Shown: positions 52,886 to 62,919 of the stretch, one piece after another
Layout of the letters: each line of letters opens with the position of its first letter
Numbering within the stretch: position 1 is the first letter of the stretch
Source of the DNA: Medakamo hakoo
Lineage: Eukaryota; Chlorophyta; Trebouxiophyceae; Coccomyxaceae
Assembly: GCA_026636295.1 (NCBI GenBank)
Contig: CP089463.1
Coordinates: forward strand, 434,001 to 498,000
DNA length: 64,000 bases
Direction of reading: 5' to 3'
Position numbers and translations under genes: made by a program
The notes under the pieces: model-generated
The model's input: only the letters and a program-made list of their open reading frames with translations
What the model was told of the DNA's origin: nothing
Databases searched by the model: none

Positions 52886-55800
52886 CTAAGCATTCGCCTT
52901 GACGTCTTCCGCCTTTTTCTTGGCCTCTTCCTCCTTGGCCTTGCGGCGGGACGACAGCGACGAGTAGACGATCTCGGACCGGACTTCGCCGGTCAGGGCC
53001 GGACCGCCGTCGGACGCGCCAACGCCGCCGCCGCCGCCGCGCCGGCGGGACGGTTTCACCGCTTCCACCGTCGTCGCGCCGGTCTGGGCGTCGACGCCCA
53101 ACCGGGCAATGTCGCCCTCGACCAGCTCGCCTTTCAGCATGGCGTCGCTCAACGCGTCGTCCACCAGGCGCACAATGGCGCGCCGCAGCGGGCGGGCGCC
53201 GTACTCCTTGTCGTAGCCTTCGGACACGATGCGGTCCATGAGCGCGGCCGTGACCTCGAGGTGCAGGCCCTTGGCGGCCATGCGGGCCGCCGTCGACGCC
53301 AGCTCCAAGTCCGCGATGCGGCGGGCGTCTTCGGGGGCCAGCTGGCGGAAGACGACGACCTCGTCCAGGCGGTTGAGCAGCTCCGGCCGGAAAAAGGCTT
53401 TGAGCTCCTCCAGGACGAGGGACCGCACGCGGCCGTAGGTCGCCGCGTCGGGGTCGTCGCCGTCGTCGGCCAGGTCAAACCCGATGCCCCGGCCGCCGCC
53501 GCGCGCCACGACGGCCGAGCCGACGTTGGACGTCATGACGATGAGCGTGTTCTTGAAGGAGACGACGCGGCCGCCGGAGTCGGTCAGCCGGCCGTCCTCC
53601 AGGACTTGGAGCAGGATGTTGAAGACGTCCGGGTGCGCTTTCTCGATCTCGTCAAACAGGACGACGGAGTAGGGGCGCCGCCGCACCGCCTCCGTCAGCT
53701 TGCCGCCCTCGCCGTACCCGACGTAGCCGGGCGGCGCGCCGATCAGCTTGGCGACGGTGTGGCGCTCCATGTACTCCGACATGTCCAGGCGGACCATGGC
53801 GTCCCGCGCGCCAAACACGTGCTCGCACAGCGCGCGCGTCAGCTCCGTCTTGCCGACGCCCGTGGGCCCCGCAAACAGCATGCCCGCGATCGGGCGGTCG
53901 GCGTCCTTCAGGCCCGCCCGGGACCGCTGCATGGCGCGGGCGACGGCCGCGACGGCGGCGCCCTGGCCGATGACCCGGTCCGACAGGACGGAGCCGAGGC
54001 CCAGCAACCGCTCGCGGTCGTCGGGCTGCATCGCTTCGACGGGGACGCGCGTCCACTGGGCCACAATCGCTTCGATGTCGCGCCGCGTCACGGCCGGCAC
54101 GCCGGGCGCGGCGTCGGCCTCGCCCACCAGCCGGGCCCGGACGGCGCGCTCCCGGTCCGCCAGCACGCCGGCCTCCTCGTACAGCCCCGCCCGCGCCGCG
54201 TCCGCCGTCGCCGCCATCGACTGCTCCAGCTCCTCCCAGGGCGCGGCGCCGTTGGCGTCGAGGCCGCGCGCGCCCGCCGCGCGGCGGGCGAGGTAGGCGT
54301 CGATGCGCGCGCGCGACCCGGCCTCGTCCATCAGGTCGATGGCCTTGTCGGGCAGCTGGCGGTCGGCCACGTACCGGGCGGACAGGGAGACGCACGCGGC
54401 CAGGGCCCCGGGGGCGTACACGCACCGGTGGTGGCGCTCGTACCGCGCCGCCAGCCCCTCCAGGATGGCCAGGGCCTCGTCCTCGGACGGCTCGCCCACG
54501 ATGACGGGCTGGAAGCGGCGCTCCAGCGCCGGGTCGCGCTCGATGTGCTTGCGGTGCTCGTCCAGCGTGGTCGCGCCGATGCACTGGAGCAGGCCGCGCG
54601 CGAGCGGCGGTTTGAGCAGGTTGGCAATGTCCATGCCGCCGCCGCCGCCGCCGCCGCCGCGGCCGCCGATGGAGCCGGCGCCGACCAGGGCGTGGATCTC
54701 GTCGATGACCAGGATGACGTCGCCCGCCGCCTGGATCTCGGCCAGCATCTTGGTGACGCGCGACTCCAGCTCGCCGCGCTCCTTGGCGCCCGCCAGCACC
54801 AGGCCCAGGTCCAGGGACAGGACGCGCTTGCCCGCCAGGAAGGGCGGCAGGGGGTCGCCGTCGGGCAGGGTGCCGCTGACGATGGCGGTGGCCAGGCCTT
54901 CCGCGATGGCGGTCTGTGTGTGGGGGTGGGGGGCGGGGCGGGGGGGTGAGGGCATCAAAAAAGAGGGGGCCGCCCAATCACCCATCCATCCACCTGTGCC
55001 CCCTCCCCCTCCCACCTCCCCACCCTCTCTCCCCCTCCCACCCGCACCTTGCCCACGCCCGGCTCGCCCAGCAGGATCGGGTTGTTCTTGGACCGGCGCG
55101 CCAGGATCTGGACGACGCGCGCCACTTCCTTGGACCGGCCGATGACGGGGTCCGGGTGGCCCTCGGCTGCGTCGGCCGTCAGGTCGCGCGTGAGCTCCGC
55201 GAGAACTTTAGCGCCCTCGGCGCGCGCGGCGTCCGCCCCGCCGGCGCCGCCGCCGCCGCCGCCGCGGCCGCGGCGGCCGCCCTCCGCTTCGGCTTCGCCC
55301 TTGAGCTTGGCCAGGGCGGCGGACCGCAGCGCGTCGGGCGCGACGCCCAGCTGCTCGACGACGCGGCGCGCGCCGGAGCCGGACGCGGAGGCAGGGGAAG
55401 AGGAGGAAGAGGGAGAGGCGGACGACGACGCGCCGCCGGGCCCCGCCAGCAGGGCCGCCAACACGTGTTCGGGCGAGATGTAGTTCATGCCCAGGCGTTT
55501 GGAGTCCTGGTGAGGGGGGTGTGGGGGGCGGGCACGCGTCCATGTGGGGGTGTGCGCGGGTCGGGGCGGGGGCACACTGCCACACCTCACCCCCCCCCCT
55601 CAACCCTCAGCCCATCCACCCACCCACCAACCCCCTTCCATCCTCACCTGGACCGCCGCTTCGAACGTCTTTTTAGCCAGGTTGGAGAAGGGCAGCTCCG
55701 TCGGCTTGGCGTCCTGTTGTTGGGTGGGCGAGGCGTGGTGGTGTGTCAGAAGGGTTTTGAGCGGAGGGGGGGGGGGCATGGGCGCGGGGGTGGGGTGGGG

Positions 55801-56814
55801 TGGGGGTGGGGGTGGGGAAGCCACGACGAACCGATGTGGTGTTGTTGAGCGGCAAGAAAAAAAACGTTCTTACGCCCATTCCTGTCCGCAGACCGGCCGT
55901 CCGATGCGACACCACCATCCAAACCCTGCTCCGAACGCTCAAGGTCCGGTCTGGCCGGGTGGGAGGGTGGAAGCGCGCCCCGTTCGCCCGGGGCGGGCGT
56001 TGATTTCATCTCCCCACAACGGCAACGAACAAAAAAACCCCAGCCCGAACAAAAAAACACACGCACCGACTTGCGCGCCCGGCCCGTCAGCGCCGCGACC
56101 GCGGAACGGGCCGCTTCCAGCGTGATGCCCGTGCCCATGTAGCCGGCCTTGCTCGCGGGCTCTTCCGCGATGAGGCCGAGCAGGACGTGCTCCGTGCCGA
56201 CCTGTTCGCATGGGGGGGGGGGGAGGCAGTCAGTTTTTTTTGAAGTCGAAGCGGGGCGCCACACACACACCACCCCCACAACACGGAGGCGCGCGCAGTC
56301 GTGGCACGTCCCGCACGCCCCATCCGCCAGTGCAGGAGCATGCGTGACACTCCTGGGTCGCCAACGGCGGAGTTGGAAGGGTGGGCGTCACACAGCCGCG
56401 CCGTGCGGGCACGACCCTCGCACCCCCATGCGTGCTGTTTTTTTTTCGGCGCCCCCACGGAACGCGCCCATGCGCCCGTGTGCCCTCCCCCGCACACCAC
56501 CAACAACGCCGCGCACGCACCTCGTGGCTGCCCAGCGCTTTGGCCTCCTGCTGGGCCAGCATGACGCCCTTGATGGCCCGCTCCGTGAACCGCTCGAAGA
56601 CGGCGACGACGTGCAGGCCGGACCGGCCGCGGGTGGGCGGCGCGGTGCGCGCGCGCAGCGCGGAAGACCCGTGCTGCGAGGGGCGGAGCGGGGCCGCCAC
56701 CCGGCCGGACCGCAGGCCCAGAGCCGCGTGAGGGGCTAGGGCGGCCGCCCGGCCGGCCGGGCGGGCGGCCGCGGAGGACGCGGACGGGCGCAGGGAGGCA
56801 GTCGACGAAGCCAT
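52886..56814 (-). CDS. ClpC/ClpD-type Hsp100 chaperone ATPase, plastid
   Basis: Five exons, 56814-56521, 56201-56067, 55713-55648, 55506-55048 and 54913-52886, give 993 residues. Residues 1-68 are Ser/Ala/Arg-rich with one acid-free run: a chloroplast transit peptide. Clp-N repeats follow ([46 protein letters not shown]-like in exon 4). The first AAA module has [17 protein letters not shown] and Walker A GEPGVGK|T split by intron 4, then a short UVR-like linker, and the second module with [27 protein letters not shown] and the ClpP-docking IGF loop (GRGIGFDL). NNPILLGE and DPVIGR..EV resemble ClpD; the linker resembles ClpC, so I leave both open. It feeds substrates to ClpP in the stroma. Tail-to-tail with REV3. 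Confidence 0.92.
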
Positions 56815-57105
56815 TTGCTGCTGCGGCTCCGCGTATGTGTGATGGGAAGAGGGAATGACAGAGCACTCTCCCGCCCTCTGCGCGCTCCACCTCACCTAGC
56901 ACCAGGCAAACAGCCTGTGTTTTTTTTGCGGCACGGCGTTTCTTGTTTTCTCTACACGTCCACGGTTGCTTGGCGGGCCCGGCTCTCTCTCACTCACTCT
57001 CTCCACACACACGGGTGCGTGTGTGTGGACGCGCACATACACGCACTGACGAATCAACGCCCTTCCCTCTCCCTCCATTTTTTTGATTGCGTGCAAAACT
57101 TTCGA
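56815..57105. other. Spacer between Clp chaperone and SET-domain gene
   Basis: 291 bp holding the Clp gene promoter and the 3'UTR of the SET gene. CA/TG-rich around 57003-57045. Nothing else seen. Confidence 0.5.
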
Positions 57106-60100
57106 TCACTCGGCTCCAGCCGCGGCGGGCGGGTCGGCCGCGCCAGGCGGGGAAGGCTCGGCCGCCGCCGCCTCCGGCCCGGCCGCGGCCGGTTCGGCGT
57201 CGGCAGCAGGCACAGGATCGGCGGGAGCAGGCCCCTCGTCCGGCGCGGGCGGCGCCGGCAAAGGCGCACCCCCCCCTCCTTCCCCTACCGCCGCCTCGGC
57301 CGCCGGCGCTGGCGGCGGCGTGGGCGCGGCCGGCGGCGGAGCCGCCTCACCGCCCGCGGCCTCCCTCTCCGCTTTGGCCGCCTCCTCCGCCGCCAAGCGC
57401 TGCAACCACATCTTGTGTTTGGGCGGCGGCGGCGGCGAGGGCGGGCTGGACGCGGGAGGCGGGGGACCGACGTCCAGCGTGGCGGCCGCCAGTTCGGCCA
57501 GGCCTTCCAGCTTCACCGACGCCGAGCGCTGCGCGGCGGGGGCGGGGCGGGGGGCGCGCACCGCGCCGCCGGCGTCGCGCGGACGCTTGTTGCCACCAGG
57601 AGGCCGGCGCCGCCCGCCACCGCCGCCGCCCCGCGGCCGGGACGCGCCGCCGCCCAACCATTCGTGCTCCACGTCGCCCAGCCGCACGTCCTCCGTCGCG
57701 CCGTCGTCGTACAGGACCGTGTGCGTCCCGCGCCCCGCGTCGTACGCCAGCACGACCGCCGGGTACAGGGCGCCGTCGTCGTCCCAGCGCACGGCCAGCC
57801 GCCGTCCGACGTCCCGGCTGGCCGCACCCGCTGGAGGCGGGGGCGGCGGCGGCGGCGCCGCCCGCGCGTGCAGCGGCGCCCGCGCCTTGTCGATCGTGCC
57901 CCGGCAAGTCGGCGCGCCGCACTTGCACTCGTACCCGGCCGCCGCCGCCGCCAGGCCGCCGGCCGGGTCGAACGCGTAGTCGTACGCCAGTTCTTCGCCG
58001 GGCGCGATGTCCCGGCCCGCGAAAATGCCCACGCGCGGCTCGCCCGTCGACGCGTCCGTCCACAGCTGGGCCACGCAGTTGGGGTCGCACGACGAGTTGA
58101 TGAGCCGGGCGACGGACCCGCGCGTGCGCGCGTCGATCGCCAGGCCGGGCCCCAAGTCCATCATGTAGACGTCGGGTTCGCCCGCCGCGCGCGCGGCGGC
58201 CATGCGGGCCGCGCACTCCGCCGACGAGACCACCTCGCCCGCGTACTCGACGATGAAGGACCCCGCCGGGATGGGGGCCGTCGCCTTGACGCCCCAGCCG
58301 CACCGCTGCGTCAGGAACACGGCGATCGGAGGGCGGGGACACGCCTGAAATTCGGCGTTGGTGCAGGTCCGCCCGGCCGGGCACAGGCGCGGGTCGCACC
58401 GGATGAAGGAGAGGCGGTTGAGGCAGGCCTCGCCGCAGGCGACGGACGGCGGCGCCGCGGCGCCACGGCCGTCCGCGCCGGGCGAGCCGTCCGCGCCGGT
58501 GGAGCGGCGGGTGGACCGCGGGCGAGTGGGGACGGCGGCGGTAGCCGCGGCCGTGACGGCGGCGGCAACCGCGGCTTCGGCGGGCGGTGGCGAGGTGCGC
58601 GCCGCGGCCGCGGCCGCGTCCGCGGCGGCCCCGGGTTCACCGCCGCCCGCGGCCGGAGGCGCGGCAGGCGCTGCAGGCGCCTGTTCCGCCGCCGCGGCAG
58701 CAGCAGCTTCCATGACGGCCGCCACGGCGGGCGGGGGTGGCGCGGCGTCCCCGCCGTCCGCGCCAGCCACGACCACCGCGCCGACGGCCTCGGGCCCCGG
58801 CGCCGGCACGCACGCACAGACGGGGATGTCGTCGCGGGCGCACCGTTTGGGGCGGCGCCGGGCCAGCCACACGTTGCGGCGCACGCTCTCGTACTGGGGC
58901 TTGGCGCGTTTGGCCGGCTTTTGGGCGTCGCCTGTGGCGGGCGGCGGAGAGATGAGGGGCGGGGATGGTAGGCTGGCGGTGGCCGGCGCACCTCCCGCCC
59001 CCACCACCGGCCCGCCCGCCGCCGCCTCTGCCGCCTGGCGGGCCAGCTCGCGCCGCCGCTCCCGGCGGCGGGCGGCTTCTTTCGTCCGGTCCCGCTTGCG
59101 TGGGGGTGGGAGCGCGGCGGCGGCCGGCGCGGCGGCCAGCGCGGGTGCAGCAGCCGCGGCTGGCGCGGGCGCTTCAGGCGCAGCGGCCGCCGCCTCCACG
59201 GGCGTCGCCGCCGCCCCCTCCCGCTTCAACGGGGCGGGCGGGCGAGGGGCGGGCGCCGGGCCGGCGGACCGCTTCCGCGCGGCGGGCGGCGGTGGAGGCG
59301 CGGCTGCAGCGGCGGCAACCGCCGGTGCCTTGGCCTTGGCTTGGGAGGCTGACGCGCCGCGCGCGCCGCGCCCGCCCGCCGCGCCGTCCTCACACCACCA
59401 CCACCCGGCGGGCGGCTTCCCGCCCGGGGCCAGCAGGGCCGCCGCCACGCGGACGGCGCCCACAAACGCGGACCGGGACGCGGCGCGGCGCGGCAGGCCC
59501 GCGTCGCAGCCCGCGGCCCAGGGCGTGACATCACCCGGCGCGACCCACCCGTGGTCGCCCGTCCCGAAAAAGGACACGGCGACCGCGTTGGCGCCGCCGC
59601 GCGGGCGGGGGCCCGCGGACAGGGCGAGGGCCGCGCCCGGGCCGGAGCCGTCGGCGGGCAGGAGGGCGGCGGGCCAGGCGGGGAAGCCTTTCAAGCGCGC
59701 CCACACCACGCGCAGCGCGTCGGCGCGCGCGGCGGCGGCGGCGGCGGCGGCAGAGCCGGGCGGCCCGCCGCGGGCCAGGGCATCCAGGTCATCGCCGCCG
59801 GTGTTGCGGTTGTTGTTGTTGTTGTTTCCGGAAGGAGAAGGGCCGGACGCCGGGCGCTTGCGTCCACCTCCGCCGGTCGGAGGCGGCGCCGCCTTTTTGG
59901 TCGACGGCGCCGTCGGCGGGCGGGGTTTGCCCGCGATGGCGGCCGCGGCGGCGACGGCGGCTTTGCGAACGGGGTTGGGCGGGCTGGAGGTGACGGCAGC
60001 GGCCGTGGGCCGGGGGTCCCGGCTGGCGGCGGACGGCGACGGCTTGGGCGGCGCGACCGCAGGTGGTGGTGGGACGGCAGTGGCGGCGGCAGCACCAGCC

Positions 60101-60726
60101 TCCCGCTCGCCTTCTTTCGCGGGCGAGGCCGCAGGGGACGAATCCTGTGTGCGTGTGTGCGTGTGTGTGTGTGAGAGAGTGTGTGTGTGTGTGGTGAGGT
60201 GGGCGTGAGGGCCGTGTGTCGGGGTGTTGGAGGAGGCCGGGAGGAGCCCCCCCCTTCCGCGCTGTCGCGCGCATTTCGGTTCGACGCGACGCCGCTCCTT
60301 TCGCGGCCGCCCCACGCACGGTTCCGCCTTTGCGCCCGCCATGTTCCACCACCCAGGCGCATGGCCGACGCCGTGCAGGTACCGGACCCGCGTGAGGGTG
60401 CGCGCCCGCCCCCCGCCAACACTCACCTTGGCGTCCGAAGCCGGACGCGGGCATTCGACGCCGACGCCGTCCCCGTTGCCGGCGTCGCCCGTCGCCGGCT
60501 GGGGCGGCGCAGTCGTTTCGCCGCCCTCAAAGGCTTGCCCAGACGTCGGCGCGTCCGCCCCGCCATCGGGCGAGGGCCGGACGGGCGCGGCGGGCGGTGG
60601 GGACGGCCGCGCAGCGTCGGCAGCAGCATTCGCCACGCCGTTGGCGTCGCGCTTGCTCCCGTCCAGGGCCTGCGGCGGGGGGGGCGCGCCGCCCGCCGCA
60701 GCGACGGCGGGTGAGGCTGGCGCCAT
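57106..60726 (-). CDS. PWWP-SET-Tudor histone lysine methyltransferase
   Basis: Exons 60726-60427 and 60144-57106 give 1112 residues. The 282-bp intron (AAG|GTGAGT...CACACAG) is a multiple of three and stop-free. A PWWP domain begins near 245 (VVWARLKGFPAWPAALL), followed by a long Ala/Pro-rich region, a Cys-rich AWS-like segment (CGEACLNRLSFIRCDPRLCP) and the SET domain from about 700 (QRCGWGVKATAPIPAGSFIV; YAGEVV; YMMDLGPGLAIDA; LINSSCDPNC; GEELAYDY), then post-SET CKCGAPTCRGT. A C-terminal Tudor-like segment follows (VRWDDDGALYPAVVLAY, VLYDDGATEDV). AWS-SET-postSET with PWWP points to H3K36-type enzymes (SETD2/NSD/ASH1 group). The usual NHSC is NSSC here. Nuclear. Confidence 0.9.
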   Translation of the reverse strand: MAPASPAVAAAGGAPPPPQALDGSKRDANGVANAAADAARPSPPPAAPVRPSPDGGADAPTSGQAFEGGETTAPPQPATGDAGNGDGVGVECPRPASDAKVSVGGGRARTLTRVRYLHGVGHAPGWWNMAGAKAEPCVGRPRKERRRVEPKCARQRGRGGLLPASSNTPTHGPHAHLTTHTHTLSHTHTHTRTQDSSPAASPAKEGEREAGAAAATAVPPPPAVAPPKPSPSAASRDPRPTAAAVTSSPPNPVRKAAVAAAAAIAGKPRPPTAPSTKKAAPPPTGGGGRKRPASGPSPSGNNNNNNRNTGGDDLDALARGGPPGSAAAAAAAARADALRVVWARLKGFPAWPAALLPADGSGPGAALALSAGPRPRGGANAVAVSFFGTGDHGWVAPGDVTPWAAGCDAGLPRRAASRSAFVGAVRVAAALLAPGGKPPAGWWWCEDGAAGGRGARGASASQAKAKAPAVAAAAAAPPPPPAARKRSAGPAPAPRPPAPLKREGAAATPVEAAAAAPEAPAPAAAAAPALAAAPAAAALPPPRKRDRTKEAARRRERRRELARQAAEAAAGGPVVGAGGAPATASLPSPPLISPPPATGDAQKPAKRAKPQYESVRRNVWLARRRPKRCARDDIPVCACVPAPGPEAVGAVVVAGADGGDAAPPPPAVAAVMEAAAAAAAEQAPAAPAAPPAAGGGEPGAAADAAAAAARTSPPPAEAAVAAAVTAAATAAVPTRPRSTRRSTGADGSPGADGRGAAAPPSVACGEACLNRLSFIRCDPRLCPAGRTCTNAEFQACPRPPIAVFLTQRCGWGVKATAPIPAGSFIVEYAGEVVSSAECAARMAAARAAGEPDVYMMDLGPGLAIDARTRGSVARLINSSCDPNCVAQLWTDASTGEPRVGIFAGRDIAPGEELAYDYAFDPAGGLAAAAAGYECKCGAPTCRGTIDKARAPLHARAAPPPPPPPPAGAASRDVGRRLAVRWDDDGALYPAVVLAYDAGRGTHTVLYDDGATEDVRLGDVEHEWLGGGASRPRGGGGGGRRRPPGGNKRPRDAGGAVRAPRPAPAAQRSASVKLEGLAELAAATLDVGPPPPASSPPSPPPPPKHKMWLQRLAAEEAAKAEREAAGGEAAPPPAAPTPPPAPAAEAAVGEGGGGAPLPAPPAPDEGPAPADPVPAADAEPAAAGPEAAAAEPSPPGAADPPAAAGAE
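60145..60194. repeat. GT/GA repeat at SET gene 3' splice site
   Basis: On the coding (-) strand this is a CA-rich run with a short CT block ending directly in the acceptor CACAG of the SET gene intron. Confidence 0.85.
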
Positions 60727-61013
60727 AGGAAAAAAAGAGGGGAGCGTGTGCGACCGGAGGGAGCACGCGCGCTGGCGGTGTGTGGGGTGCGCGAGCGAGA
60801 ACGCGAGCGGCGCGCGCTTCGCTGGAGTGGGGGCGCGGTCGAAGCCTTGGGGGTGGGGGTGGAGACCTGCGCGCGGCCCGGCGCGGTTAGTGTTTTACAC
60901 CGAAACCCGCTCACAGCGCTCCCTCTCTCTCTTTGTTTCTTCTCATGCACACATGGCGGCGCGTCCCCGCCTCACCGCACACACACTTAACCATCCACCG
61001 CCCGCACCCGCAC

Positions 61014-62684
61014 TCACAGCGTGGGCGCGCGCTCGCCCTCGCCGCGCAGGATGGTCAGCAGGTTGTAGCCGAACGGGTCGGCGACGTGCTTGGACCAGTT
61101 GGCGTACGGGCCCTCGCCCGTGACGAGCGACTGCACCCAGAAGCCCAGGACGGACACCATGGCCAGGCGGCCGTTCTTGATTTCCTTGACCTTCAGCTCC
61201 TCGAAGATCTCCGGGTCGTCGGCCAGGCCCAGCGGGTCGAAGGGGCCGCCCGGGTACAGGGGGTCCAGGCCCGCGAAGATGGACGAGTCAAACTTGCCGA
61301 CGCCGGGCGCGAAGCCGGCCGGGCCCTCGCCGCGGGCGCGGTAGCCCTCGACGGCGGCCAGCAGGCCGACGTTGACGACGGCGACGGCGGCCAGGGGCAG
61401 CGGGTTGGTGATGACGCCCCAGGGGACGGCGAAGTAGTTCAGGGAGCCGGTCGACGCCAGCTCCGCCGGCGTGGTGAAGTAGGTGCCGCCGCGGATGTCG
61501 GCGCCGTTGGCCTGCAGGCCCTCCGGGATGATGATGCCGGCCGCGGCCAGCATGGCCCACCGGGCGTGCAGCAGCTCGTTGACGCGGTACTTCTCAACCT
61601 GCTCGACGGACTTGCCCAGGCCCAGGGGGTCGTAGCCGTAGCTGTTGGAGGGGGGAGTGGAGGGAGGGAGGAGGCGGGGTGAGAGGGGGGCAGTGGGGGC
61701 GGGGGCGGGTGGGGGCGAGCTCCGATCGACGGCCCTTGCCCACGGTGGGGGAGGCCGTGCGTGTGTCCACTGCCGACCCTCGACCAGGGCCGCAACCCAG
61801 CAGGCGCATGGCCAGAAATCTCAAGCCTGGGCCTGGGGCGGCGGCAGCGTCGGATGCGGTCGCTTGGGCCCCACGCGCGCCGCCCCCCGCCCACGACGGG
61901 ATAGCGCGGCCCAGCCCGACCCATTCGGCCGCGGCGCGGGCGACGCCAAAGAAAAGTCCCCCGCCCGCAACACGTCAAACTCACTCGCCGGGCAGGGTGC
62001 CGTTCAGGTAGGCGGGCACCTCGGACGGGTCCAGCAGGCCGCCGGGCAGGTACAGCTTGCGGTCCGGGCCTGGTGGGAGTGGGGGAGGGGGAGGTGCGTG
62101 AGCAGAGGCAGGCAGCGCCGTCGCGACCCTGAACAGTCTGGCGTTTGGGCCTCCGCGCGGAGGGCGCGGGAAGCGGGATTGGGCCGGCCAACCCATGGAC
62201 AGGCAGGACATGATGTGACACGCCCGCGCCGGGGAGCTGAGGGCGGGACGAGGGCCGCAGGGCGCGGCGGCACGCGCGCACAGGCGGCCCCTCGCGCTCG
62301 CTCGGCGCGGCGCGGTGGGATTGGCCAGCAGCCCGGGGCCGCGGCCGCTGGAGGAAGGCCGGCTTGGTCTTCTCCGTTTTGGGGCCTCCGCGCGGCAGGT
62401 GCGACGCCCCTCAACCCCCAACGCCCGCCCACACAAACCGACGAGTCAACGCACCGTACCACTTGGACAGGGCGGCGTCGGCGGAGCCGCGGAAGTAGTT
62501 GCCTGGAGTGGTTGAGAGGCGAGTGGGTGAGGGTCGGGCGTTCGGCCGCGCGTTTTTTTTTCGCCAGAGACCTTCACGAAACAAGCGCACCCTTGCCGCC
62601 TTTCGAGGAGGTCGACGCGGCGGCCTTCTTGGCCGGGGCGGCCTTCTTGGCCATGGAGACGCGCAGGGACATGGTGACCGGCAT
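61014..62684 (-). CDS. LHCB5: CP26 minor chlorophyll a/b-binding antenna protein of PSII
   Basis: Four exons, 62684-62591, 62502-62455, 62069-61985 and 61641-61014, give 284 residues; every junction is GT-AG and splits a codon consistently. Exon 1 is a Lys/Ala/Ser-rich transit peptide (MPVTMSLRVSMAKKAAP). The mature protein runs WYGPDRKLYLPGG, EVPAYLNGTLPGDYGYDPLG, then helix B NELLHARWAMLAAAGIIIPE, AVPWGVITNPLPL, the C helix, and helix A VKEIKNGRLAMVSVLGFWVQ with chlorophyll-ligand E/N/H residues intact, ending APTL. The path and the LPGGLL...VPAYL block are specific to CP26 (Lhcb5), the monomeric antenna bridging LHCII trimers to the PSII core. Thylakoid membrane. Confidence 0.96.
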
Positions 62685-62919
62685 GGTTGGTTGTTGTTTT
62701 TGGTTTTGACGGGCGGAAGAGAATTTTGGTGTGGAGCGCGAGAGGGTGAAGCGGAGCAAGAGACATGAAGGGAGAACACGCCCTCCCTCAACCTGCGCCT
62801 CATTCCATCTTCTCATTTCCGGCGCCGCTCAAACGGGCGGACCAACGGTTCTCATTTCTTTCTTACAAACACACGACGTCCTCAACTCTCTCTTCCCCCC
62901 AACAATCACCCAAGTCTCA

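Noticed and set aside
56815-58971. A 718-codon + strand open frame opposite the SET gene
   Set aside because: Arg/Gly-rich shadow of the SET and post-SET coding sequence.
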